Of a stretch of DNA of 5,604 bases, positions 1 to 5,401 are shown in pieces; the first letter of the stretch is position 1; each line of letters starts with the position of its first letter. The stretch covers positions 1-5,604 of the forward strand of contig JAGGRU010000068.1 in assembly GCA_021159425.1 (NCBI GenBank). The letters are read 5' to 3'. Below the pieces are notes generated by a model that was not told where the DNA came from, searched no databases, and saw nothing but the letters and a program-made list of their open reading frames with translations. The stretch comes from Sulfurovum sp. GTDB taxonomy: Bacteria > Campylobacterota > Campylobacteria > Campylobacterales > Sulfurovaceae. The translations under genes were made by a program, and so were the position numbers.

Positions 1-245
1 GTAGGCATTGCATTGGCAGAGTATCCAAATTTTTCATATAAAGAGTAAGGATCTTTTGCGTATGTCTCTATATCTTCTTTCTTTCTTGTGTAAGAGACTA
101 TATTCATATCTGGTCCCAGTGCACTTCCTCCATTCACTTTATGGCATGTAGCACAGTTTGCAGCGAAAACGGCTTTTCCCTTTTCTATATCTGCAACTAA
201 AGTTGTTCCTGTTAAAAATATCAGTAAAATTATTATCTGTTTCAT
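1..245 (-). CDS. Monoheme class I cytochrome c, C-terminus cut by the left edge
   Basis: Reading leftward from ATG at 245, 81 codons are visible. Residues 1-18 form a typical Sec signal peptide (MKQ, then a hydrophobic run ending LVA), so the protein is exported. CATCH at residues 31-35 binds heme c covalently, a GP follows at 44-45, and Met80 in an NAMP sequence is the likely distal heme ligand. A GAGGAA ribosome site (253-258) lies 7 bases before the ATG, which fixes the start. The product is a periplasmic electron carrier, or possibly the cytochrome domain of something longer, such as a cd1-type or fused cytochrome; the cut end prevents deciding. It resembles the NirC-like cytochrome at 3007: the 17 residues ending at the NAMP proline share 10 positions, including DP, FGY and NAMP. 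It is divergent from the peroxidase gene, so it could be that enzyme's electron donor (inference). Confidence 0.88.
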   Translation of the reverse strand, partial: MKQIIILLIFLTGTTLVADIEKGKAVFAANCATCHKVNGGSALGPDMNIVSYTRKKEDIETYAKDPYSLYEKFGYSANAMP

Positions 246-268
246 AAGTACATTCCTCATATAAATTT

Positions 269-295
269 TAATTAGGATAAAATTACTCCTAATTA
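269..295. promoter_or_regulatory. Perfect 9-bp inverted repeat, candidate operator in the cytochrome leader
   Basis: TAATTAGGA (269-277) and TCCTAATTA (287-295) are perfect inverted copies with a 9-base spacer. If the leftward promoter at 307-348 is right, this sits at about +5 to +31 of that transcript. That position suits a repressor site or an RNA hairpin in the leader upstream of the ribosome site. Each arm matches the TCCTAWWTA motif found in the other control regions of the window. The binding protein is unknown. Confidence 0.45.
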
Positions 296-306
296 GTTCT
301 GAACGA

Positions 307-348
307 AATATAACCTAATAAAATGACACAATTCTTGATCTAAATCAA
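307..348 (-). promoter_or_regulatory. FNR/DNR-type promoter of the leftward cytochrome c gene
   Basis: A perfect FNR-type box, TTGAT-CTAA-ATCAA, lies at 335-348. On the minus strand a -10 hexamer TATATT (312-307; 5 of 6 to TATAAT) has its centre 32 bp from the box centre. That puts the box at about -41.5 relative to a start near 300, the usual class II FNR activation position. The regulator could be FNR, DNR/NNR or a local relative; the box alone does not tell them apart. Confidence 0.65.
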
Positions 349-361
349 TAATCGGATGAAT

Positions 362-375
362 TTACTCCTATTTAG
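362..375 (+). promoter_or_regulatory. Repeat copy of the TTACTCCTAWTTAG motif between the two FNR boxes
   Basis: The 14-mer TTACTCCTATTTAG here repeats the one at 283-296 in the same orientation, with one base different. It contains TCCTATTTA (366-374). It lies between the two FNR-type boxes of this divergent region. A weak -10 look-alike, TAGAAT (373-378), overlaps its 3' end. It is a candidate site for a second regulator; the protein is unknown. Confidence 0.35.
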
Positions 376-390
376 AATAGTATATTGTTT

Positions 391-432
391 TTGATACCTA
401 TCAACTCTATAGACATATATTTTCATTATAAT
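391..432 (+). promoter_or_regulatory. FNR/DNR-type promoter of the cytochrome c peroxidase gene
   Basis: The box TTGATACCTATCAA (391-404) is a perfect TTGAT-N4-ATCAA, extended to a 6-bp dyad (TTGATA/TATCAA). A consensus TATAAT -10 lies at 427-432, its centre 32 bp downstream of the box centre. Transcription should start near 439, giving a leader of about 35-40 bases. The spacing is that of class II activation. E. coli Ccp is known to need FNR, so anaerobic induction of this peroxidase would fit. Confidence 0.7.
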
Positions 433-477
433 AAACTATGATGAATACATAATATAAAATATTTAAAAGGAGTTATG

Positions 478-1551
478 ATGAATACTTTAATGAAAGTATT
501 GGGGCTTGTTACAGTTGTGATCGTGACAATATTATTACTACCATATATTTTGCATAAAAATATACCTGAATTAGATGATGTTATGTTAAGAGAAAGAGCT
601 TTATCGACAAAGATGTTACCCATACCCAAAACCTATGATGCACTGTTGAAAGTCATTGATAATCCGGATAACCCTATGAGTAAAGAAAAAATAGCACTGG
701 GGAAAGAGCTGTTTTTTGATACTCGCTTATCAAAAGATAAAACTATAAATTGTGCCTCTTGTCATAAGTTGGAGGCAGGTGGAGATGATGGTATTTCTAC
801 AGCTATAGGTCACCAAGGACAAGAAAATCCTTCTCATCTCAATTCTCCTACTGTGCTTAACGCTGCTTTAGCCAAGTCACAATTTTGGGATGGACGGGCA
901 AAAGATGTAGAGGAGCAGGCAGGTGGACCGATCCAGGCACCTTTTGAGATGCATATGACACCGAAGGAAGTTGAACAGAGACTCAATGATGACAGTAAGT
1001 ATGTTGCAAAGTTCAAGGCACTGTTCCCTGAAGAGAAGATCACTTTTGAAAATGTACGAAAAGCTATCGGCGCGTATGAGAGAACTTTACTCACCAGAGG
1101 AACGTATGATAAATTTTTAGAGGGTGACAATGATGCGATGAGTCCACAGGCTAAAAGAGGAATGACACTTTTCCTTACTCAGGGCTGTAAAGGTTGTCAT
1201 GCCGGTATGTCTGTGGGTGGACAGAGTATACAAAAATTTCCATTGAGATATTATTTTTCTGACTATGTTGGCTTGTTATATTCTCCGGATATTACTCTCA
1301 AGGAGAGTCCATTCCCATTTGCAAATAAGGGAGGGTTTTTAGGTAAAGATGATCAGTTGAGATTTAGAGTACCCATCTTGCGTAATATTACTAAAACAGC
1401 ACCATACTTTCATAATGGTTCTATAGATAAACTGGAAGAAGCAGTACGGATCATGAGTAAATATCAGATTGGTAATGAATTCAGCAAAGAGCAGATTGAT
1501 GATGTTGTAGCATTTCTAAAAACACTTGATGGAGAGTTGGTGGATTATTAG
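478..1551 (+). CDS. Di-heme cytochrome c peroxidase (CCP/MauG family)
   Basis: The product reduces hydrogen peroxide to water in the periplasm with electrons from small c-type cytochromes. Counting from the upstream ATG at 475, a hydrophobic segment at residues 7-26 is a signal or membrane anchor with no clear cleavage site. CASCH (93-97) binds the N-terminal heme and CKGCH (238-242) the C-terminal heme. The family blocks SPTVLNAAL, FWDGRA and GPIQAPFEM lie between them. VPILRN and TAPYFHNGS, followed by LEEAV, are the C-terminal CCP signature, and Met327 is the likely sixth ligand of the C-terminal heme by analogy with Pseudomonas CCP. The length, about 357 residues, is normal. The start at 478 is chosen because AAGGAG (467-472) is 5 bases away; it is only 2 bases from the ATG at 475, which remains possible. 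The gene is divergent from a cytochrome c gene and has its own FNR-type promoter. Family assignment is firm; peroxidase activity is inferred from it. Confidence 0.93.
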   Translation: MNTLMKVLGLVTVVIVTILLLPYILHKNIPELDDVMLRERALSTKMLPIPKTYDALLKVIDNPDNPMSKEKIALGKELFFDTRLSKDKTINCASCHKLEAGGDDGISTAIGHQGQENPSHLNSPTVLNAALAKSQFWDGRAKDVEEQAGGPIQAPFEMHMTPKEVEQRLNDDSKYVAKFKALFPEEKITFENVRKAIGAYERTLLTRGTYDKFLEGDNDAMSPQAKRGMTLFLTQGCKGCHAGMSVGGQSIQKFPLRYYFSDYVGLLYSPDITLKESPFPFANKGGFLGKDDQLRFRVPILRNITKTAPYFHNGSIDKLEEAVRIMSKYQIGNEFSKEQIDDVVAFLKTLDGELVDY

Positions 1552-1553
1552 TT

Positions 1554-1669
1554 GTAGGGTGTTGTACCCTTACAACACCATAAATAGATATATGATAAAT
1601 GTTAAATGTTAAATGTTAAATATATTGCGTCATTTAGAGTATTGGTGTTGTCATGGGACAACACCCTAC
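1554..1669. repeat. REP/BIME-like pair of palindromes with GTAG feet
   Basis: Two perfect 9-bp hairpins face each other in the convergent gap. The left one is GGTGTTGTA/TACAACACC (1558-1566 with 1571-1579, loop CCCT). The right one is GGTGTTGTC/GACAACACC (1644-1652 with 1657-1665, loop ATGG). Each is preceded on its outer side by GTAG (1554-1557 on plus; 1669-1666 on minus). The outer 12 bases of the element, GTAGGGTGTTGT and ACAACACCCTAC, are therefore perfect inverted repeats. GTAG (or GGAG) at the foot of a palindrome is the hallmark of REP sequences handled by REP-associated tyrosine transposases (RAYT/TnpA_REP), and an inverted REP pair is called a BIME. The element could also end or stabilise both convergent transcripts, though no T-run follows the hairpins. 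Calling it REP rather than a small MITE is inference, since genome-wide copy number cannot be seen. Confidence 0.65.
1597..1621. repeat. Tandem 7-bp repeat (AAATGTT), about 3.6 copies
   Basis: Three exact AAATGTT units (1597-1603, 1604-1610, 1611-1617) are followed by a partial AAAT. The array lies in the spacer between the two REP-like hairpins and is noncoding. It may vary in copy number between strains by slippage; no promoter is spaced by it, so an effect on expression is not apparent. Confidence 0.8.
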
Positions 1670-1674
1670 GGTAT

Positions 1675-2811
1675 TTAAATTGAAAATCTCTTTTTCGTAA
1701 GTACAATAAATTCAGTCACACTCTTGTCTGTAATTTCAAGTTTCTTAGCAGCTTTTGGATTTACAACATAGTATCCGAACTTCACAACTACTGTATCACC
1801 TTCTTTAAGAACATCATCATATTTCACGGTACGTGTTTCAAGTGCTTTGATGGATGTATCAGAGATGATTGCATCTGCCAACCATGGCATAGACGGTTTT
1901 CCGTCTGTTCCTATGACCCTTGCAAAAGATTCTATTTTAAGATCTATGATCTTACCATCTCTTTCAATGCTGACTTTTAACTGGTTCAGTCTCAGAGGCT
2001 GAGGGAAAAGTGTATGAGTCGCTTCATTTTTGATATTTACATTAAATCCATTGGCATTTTTATCCAGAGATAGTTTGATATATTTTGAAAGCAGTTCCGG
2101 TGTAGTGTTGTGTATGCTCTGACCATGGAAAGCATGTGTTGCACTCTCTTTTTGGTTTGCAAGTGAACCTTGAACCTGTGGCAAGTGACATGAAACACAA
2201 CTCTCTTTGGAATCTCCCTGTTTTACTTCAAGATCACATACCGCAAAGCCTTTGCTGTTTTGTTTGTGAGAGTGACAACCCATACAAGAGTCACCGTTGT
2301 AATAACCTTCATTGCTGTAGTCTATATCATGGTAAGGTGAACCGGATTTTTTTGTAAACATTCCAAAGAAGCTGCTCTCTTCTTTAAATACAACTTTTGT
2401 ACCTTTTAACTCTTTATCAGCCGAGAAAAAAGTTTTTGGTTTTGTTGTAAGTATGTTTTTATTGACTTTTGCATGTTTCTCAACACTTTCTATCTTGTGA
2501 CACTGTTGACAAGAGATAGGTTCTGTACGTTGAATTTCATTATCTGCAAGTTTGCTTTTACCGTTCATTACATCGTGGTCTGAAGGTGTATGGCATTTGG
2601 CACACTTGTAGTTCCCTTTGGCTTTTGCAGGATGTTTGTCCCATACCGCTTTATGTACGACATCTTTATAAATAGATGCTTTGCTGTGTATAGATTTTTG
2701 ATACTCTTCAAAAATAACCGGGTGACAACTTTTACAAGTTGTGTTTTCCAGTGCCGCGTGTGTTTGTGATGTCGCTGCCAAAAGCAGCAGTAAAGTGATC
2801 CATGTTTTCAT
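1675..2811 (-). CDS. Pentaheme c-type cytochrome with C-terminal non-heme domain, function unknown
   Basis: The 378-residue product has a signal peptide (residues 1-19, ending THA) and five heme c motifs: CKSCH 26-30, CAKCH 70-74, CQQCH 101-105, CMGCH 176-180 and CVSCH 205-209. Many further histidines (for example 42, 53, 60, 79, 113, 161, 226, 229, 234) could be distal ligands. After residue 235 there are no hemes. The last 140 or so residues alternate short hydrophobic and charged stretches, look beta-rich and start near THTLFP, as in multiheme cytochromes of the cytochrome c554 type that carry a C-terminal beta domain. It should be a periplasmic electron carrier or a reductase of a small nitrogen or sulfur compound; the sequence does not say which. 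A purine-rich AAGGGGA lies about 10 bases before the ATG. The gene has its own perfect FNR-type promoter, divergent from the nir operon, which suggests a role in anaerobic or nitrogen-oxide respiration (inference). Confidence 0.9.
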   Translation of the reverse strand: MKTWITLLLLLAATSQTHAALENTTCKSCHPVIFEEYQKSIHSKASIYKDVVHKAVWDKHPAKAKGNYKCAKCHTPSDHDVMNGKSKLADNEIQRTEPISCQQCHKIESVEKHAKVNKNILTTKPKTFFSADKELKGTKVVFKEESSFFGMFTKKSGSPYHDIDYSNEGYYNGDSCMGCHSHKQNSKGFAVCDLEVKQGDSKESCVSCHLPQVQGSLANQKESATHAFHGQSIHNTTPELLSKYIKLSLDKNANGFNVNIKNEATHTLFPQPLRLNQLKVSIERDGKIIDLKIESFARVIGTDGKPSMPWLADAIISDTSIKALETRTVKYDDVLKEGDTVVVKFGYYVVNPKAAKKLEITDKSVTEFIVLTKKRFSI

Positions 2812-2847
2812 ATAATAAGTTCCCCTTTTAATAATTATAAGTTTAAC

Positions 2848-2889
2848 ATTGTATCAAATCGAAGAATATTTATCTTGATTTAAATCAAG
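2848..2889 (-). promoter_or_regulatory. FNR/DNR-type promoter of the pentaheme cytochrome gene
   Basis: CTTGATTTAAATCAAG (2874-2889) is a fully symmetrical 16-bp palindrome containing TTGAT-N4-ATCAA. On the minus strand a TACAAT -10 (2853-2848; 5 of 6) is centred 31 bp from the box centre, so the box sits near -40.5/-41.5 of a start near 2841. The leader would be about 30 bases. This is the best-formed box in the window. Confidence 0.68.
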
Positions 2890-2932
2890 TAGATAAGTGA
2901 ATATGTTACTTTAGTCATAAATTATTCAACTC

Positions 2933-2974
2933 TTGTTTAAAATCAACTTCACAACATCAAAAAGTTGTTATTAT
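2933..2974 (+). promoter_or_regulatory. FNR/DNR-type promoter of the nirC-like/nirJ/cobA operon
   Basis: TTGTT-TAAA-ATCAA (2933-2946) has one mismatch to the FNR-type consensus (T for A in the left half). A TATTAT -10 (2969-2974; 5 of 6) is centred 32 bp downstream, giving a start near 2981 and a leader of about 26 bases. The spacing equals that of the other boxes in the window, which supports it despite the mismatch. The symmetrical box at 2874-2889 could add to activation from further upstream. Confidence 0.55.
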
Positions 2975-2999
2975 CCTATTTATTGAATAAACATAGGAT
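2973..2999. promoter_or_regulatory. Inverted repeat over the predicted start site and ribosome site of the nir operon
   Basis: ATCCTAT (2973-2979) and ATAGGAT (2993-2999) are a perfect 7-bp dyad. TTAT/ATAA (2980-2983 with 2987-2990) can pair inside it, leaving a two-base bulge. The left arm contains TCCTATTTA (2974-2982), the motif repeated in the other control regions, and overlaps the predicted start site. The right arm contains the ribosome site of the next gene. Because the left arm is partly upstream of the predicted start, an operator is more likely than an RNA hairpin. Confidence 0.4.
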
Positions 3000-3006
3000 G
3001 AACGCA

Positions 3007-3408
3007 ATGAAAAAAATGATTATTACTATTTCTCTCATCTTTACACTCTCTTCTGGTCTTTATGCGCAAAGTGGGAAAAAAGTATTCGAAACATATTGTT
3101 GGGGATGTCACCATCAGACAGCAGTGGCATTTGGACCCTCATTTGAAGAAATTGCTTCAAAAAGATCTGCAGATGAAATACGCGCAATGATCACAGATCC
3201 TGTTTCAGTCTCTAAGGTTTTTGGCTATAAACGTAATGCAATGCCCGCTTTCCCGGATTTGAAACCTGAAGAACTTAAAGCAATTACAGCGTATGTATTA
3301 TCGTTTAAGTCTGGCAATACTTCAGATACGAATAAAGTAAAAGAATATAACAGAACGATCATAAAAGAACCTTACCCAAATATCGCACTCAGCAAGGAAA
3401 AGAAATAA
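3007..3408 (+). CDS. Monoheme class I cytochrome c, NirC-like
   Basis: The product is a small exported electron carrier of 133 residues. Residues 1-20 (MKK start, hydrophobic core, ending LYA) are a signal peptide. CWGCH (31-35) attaches heme c. GP at 43-44 and Met79 in NAMPAFPDL, followed by a helix ending in LSFK, complete a class I cytochrome fold, with Met79 as the likely distal ligand. The last 30 or so residues are charged and end in a lysine-rich tail. The start at 3007 is chosen because AGGA (2995-2998) lies 8 bases before it and it gives a clean signal peptide. Starts at 2965 (TTG) and 2998 (ATG) lack a usable ribosome site. It overlaps nirJ by one base. NirC of denitrifiers is a similar small cytochrome thought to donate electrons to NirS or help its maturation; the name rests on context, not on a distinctive motif. 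Confidence 0.87.
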   Translation: MKKMIITISLIFTLSSGLYAQSGKKVFETYCWGCHHQTAVAFGPSFEEIASKRSADEIRAMITDPVSVSKVFGYKRNAMPAFPDLKPEELKAITAYVLSFKSGNTSDTNKVKEYNRTIIKEPYPNIALSKEKK

Positions 3409-4538
3409 TGTTTAGACTCTCCAACTTACTTAAAACAGTAACTGCAGGAAAACCTGCACGGGTACTTGACGGAAGTATCGCTATCTGGAATTTTACCAAT
3501 CGCTGTAACCTCTCCTGTCTGCACTGCTACTCAAAAGCAGACCTGGATGCAGTAGATACACTCACGACAGACAACATTATGGATACACTGCCAAAACTTA
3601 AAGCCAATGGTGTGAAATTTCTTATTTTTTCAGGCGGAGAACCACTTACAAGAAAAGACATTTATGACATTGCTGCACGCTGTAAAGAGTTGGGTATCGT
3701 TACGTATCTCTCTACCAACGGGCTCTATGTAAAAAAGAGTAACGCAGAACAGATATTGGATACTTTTGACTATATCGGTATCAGTATCGATGGATCTGAG
3801 AAAGTACATGATGCATTTCGCGGACTCGAAGGTTCATTTGTTGAGTCTATGAAAGCGGTAGATCTGCTTAACAGTTATGGAAGAACAAAAGTAGGTATCC
3901 GTTTTACGATCACAAAAGATACTTACGATGATCTGGCATTTATCTTTGATCTGGCAGAGAAACATAATATTCCTAAAGTCTATATTTCTCACCTTGTTTA
4001 CTCTGGTAGAGGACTTGAGAATTTAGAGATGGATCTAAGTAAAGAGCAGCGTATTACTGCGGTGAATTATATTGTAGACAAAGCATTTGAATATCATGAA
4101 GCAGATAGAGATATAGAGATCGTTACAGGTAATATGGAGATGGATGCAATCTTGTTTTATGACAGATTTATTGTGAAGTATCCGGAGCATGCAGAGGAAA
4201 TGAAGTCAAGACTGATCGCATGGGGTGGAAACTCTGCCGGAAGAAAACTGCTTAACATTGACTCTGAAGGATTTGTAAAACCAGACCCGTTCTTCCCTGT
4301 TAAAATAGGGAATATACTCAATCAGGACTTTTCAGATATTTGGACGAATGAGCCGACAGAGTTACTGCAAAAACTGAGAGTACATCCAAGAGAATTGAAT
4401 GGAAAATGTGAAACATGTCAATATTTAAATATTTGTAACGGTGGCTCACGAAGTAGAGCATATGCTATACATGGAGATATGTGGGCGGAAGATCCGTCAT
4501 GTTATTTGAGTGAAGAAAAAGTAAGAGGAAACAATTAA
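3408..4538 (+). CDS. nirJ: Heme d1 biosynthesis radical SAM protein NirJ
   Basis: NirJ works in the cytoplasm on the siroheme-derived precursor of heme d1, removing two propionate side chains on the way to the ring oxo groups. The 376-residue product shows the radical SAM motif CNLSCLHC with Cys33, Cys37 and Cys40 binding the 4Fe-4S cluster, in the NirJ-style setting WNFTNRCNLSCLHCYS. SGGEPL (75-80) is the SAM-binding GGE motif, and STNG and ISIDG follow at the expected places. The C-terminal Cys334, Cys337, Cys343 and Cys365 form a SPASM-like auxiliary cluster site. The start is the TAATG overlap with the preceding cytochrome gene, with AAGGA 9 bases upstream. The following gene makes the tetrapyrrole precursor, which supports heme d1. 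The related heme synthesis proteins AhbC/AhbD are the main alternative; the nirC-like and FNR context argues against them. Confidence 0.88.
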   Translation: MFRLSNLLKTVTAGKPARVLDGSIAIWNFTNRCNLSCLHCYSKADLDAVDTLTTDNIMDTLPKLKANGVKFLIFSGGEPLTRKDIYDIAARCKELGIVTYLSTNGLYVKKSNAEQILDTFDYIGISIDGSEKVHDAFRGLEGSFVESMKAVDLLNSYGRTKVGIRFTITKDTYDDLAFIFDLAEKHNIPKVYISHLVYSGRGLENLEMDLSKEQRITAVNYIVDKAFEYHEADRDIEIVTGNMEMDAILFYDRFIVKYPEHAEEMKSRLIAWGGNSAGRKLLNIDSEGFVKPDPFFPVKIGNILNQDFSDIWTNEPTELLQKLRVHPRELNGKCETCQYLNICNGGSRSRAYAIHGDMWAEDPSCYLSEEKVRGNN

Positions 4539-5275
4539 TGGGGAAAGTGTATTTGACGGGAGCTGGTCCCGGAGATATTGAACTGATGACAGTGAAAGCT
4601 TTACGTGTGGTTAGAGAAGCCGATGTCATCATTTACGATAGGCTTGTCAATCCGGATATTCTCGCAGAGGCAAAAGACGGTTGTGAATTTGTTTATGTAG
4701 GTAAAGAAGACTCTCATCATACTCTTCCTCAAGAAGAGATCAATGAAGTGATCTATCAGTCTGCACTAAAATATGAGAATATTGTACGTCTTAAAGGTGG
4801 AGATCCTTTTGTCTTTGGACGTGGCGGTGAAGAGGGGATATACCTCTATGAACGTGACATTAAGTTTGAGTTCATCCCAGGGATCACTTCAGCCATTGCA
4901 GTACCGGAGTATGCGGGTATTCCTGTAACACACCGTGGTATTACAGTCTCTTTCAGGGTAGTGACAGGGCATGAATCAAGCGGTAAAGACCATTCACAGA
5001 TCCCTTGGGATAACTATAAAAGTGATGATACTATTATCTTTTTGATGGGGCTTCATCGTCTTAAAATGATCTGTAAAAAACTTATAGGAATAGGAAAACC
5101 CAAAGATTATCCTGTTGCTGTGATCTCTCGCGGTACAAGACCTGATGAAAAAACCGTTGTGGGAACACTTGAAGATATCTACGAGAAAGCAAAAGATCTT
5201 CCTACTCCTGCACTTATTGTAGTCGGAAAAGTAGTAAATTTACGAAAACAACTGAGTTGGTTTGAGAAATCATAA
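4538..5275 (+). CDS. cobA: Uroporphyrinogen-III C-methyltransferase (SUMT; NirE role)
   Basis: This enzyme uses two S-adenosylmethionines to methylate uroporphyrinogen III at C2 and C7, giving precorrin-2, the branch point to siroheme, heme d1 and cobalamin. The 245 residues are the length of a stand-alone SUMT, without the CysG oxidase/chelatase domain. Family motifs in order are VYLTGAGPGD at the N-terminus, ADVIIYDRLV, the SAM-binding loop LKGGDPFVFGRGGEE, and IPGITSAIAVPEYAGIPVTHRG. FLMG and ISRGT lie in the C-terminal half. The start shares a base with the nirJ stop (TAATG), with AGAGG 9 bases upstream, so the two are translationally coupled. Being downstream of nirJ makes this the nirE-type copy serving heme d1, though it may be the cell's only SUMT and serve siroheme as well. 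Precorrin-2 dehydrogenase and chelatase are not in the window. Confidence 0.94.
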   Translation: MGKVYLTGAGPGDIELMTVKALRVVREADVIIYDRLVNPDILAEAKDGCEFVYVGKEDSHHTLPQEEINEVIYQSALKYENIVRLKGGDPFVFGRGGEEGIYLYERDIKFEFIPGITSAIAVPEYAGIPVTHRGITVSFRVVTGHESSGKDHSQIPWDNYKSDDTIIFLMGLHRLKMICKKLIGIGKPKDYPVAVISRGTRPDEKTVVGTLEDIYEKAKDLPTPALIVVGKVVNLRKQLSWFEKS

Positions 5276-5335
5276 TACAAATCAATAAAACAATATTATA
5301 AAAAACAAATTTTAAGTCATAACTAGTAAAAACAG

Positions 5336-5344
5336 TGCTATTAT
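5336..5344 (+). promoter_or_regulatory. Candidate extended -10 promoter of the Crp/Fnr gene
   Basis: TGC-TATTAT (5336-5344) has the TGn extension and 5 of 6 matches to TATAAT. Transcription would start near 5351, giving a leader of about 70 bases. No -35 match and no FNR-type box is seen upstream, only a lone ATCAA at 5281. The regulator therefore seems not to share the box-dependent control of its neighbours. Confidence 0.4.
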
Positions 5345-5349
5345 CGAAA

Positions 5350-5401
5350 ATATATAGGAGAGATTTTATCTTTTGTACTGTATAGTACGTGTCCTATATA
5401 T
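5350..5401. promoter_or_regulatory. 10-bp inverted repeat with inner hairpin in the regulator leader
   Basis: ATATATAGGA (5350-5359) and TCCTATATAT (5392-5401) are perfect inverted copies, with centres 42 bp apart (four helical turns). Inside lies a small hairpin, GTACT/AGTAC (5375-5379 with 5384-5388). TTATCTTT (5366-5373) pairs with AAAGATAA (5403-5410) and crosses the outer stem. TACTGTA (5376-5382) pairs with TACAGTA (5416-5422), directly between the ribosome site and the start codon. The arms carry the TCCTAWWTA motif. The element could be paired operators for DNA looping or a leader RNA with competing folds. Confidence 0.45.

Noticed and set aside
373..378. Second peroxidase promoter using TAGAAT and the box at 335-348
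   Set aside because: The spacing from the box centre (34 bp) is off, and a consensus TATAAT with its own perfect box exists downstream.
426..629. Minus-strand open frame of 67 codons over the peroxidase start region
   Set aside because: It overlaps the peroxidase promoter and N-terminus, and has no ribosome site or recognisable motif.
834..1130. Minus-strand open frame of 98 codons inside the peroxidase gene
   Set aside because: It is antisense to conserved CCP sequence and its translation has no domain-like features; it is a frame shadow.
1558..1579. Intrinsic terminator for the peroxidase gene
   Set aside because: The hairpin is good but is followed by ATAAATAG rather than a T-run, and it is better explained as one half of the REP-like pair.
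2136..2357. Plus-strand open frame of 73 codons inside the pentaheme cytochrome gene
   Set aside because: It is antisense to heme motifs of a clear gene; its cysteine and histidine content is a by-product of that.
2965..3006. Upstream TTG (2965) or ATG (2998) start for the NirC-like cytochrome
   Set aside because: Neither has a ribosome site at usable distance, and both would add residues before a complete signal peptide. The TTG lies upstream of the predicted -10.
5281..5285. FNR-type box upstream of the Crp/Fnr gene
   Set aside because: Only the ATCAA half is present; the expected TTGAT position reads CATAA.
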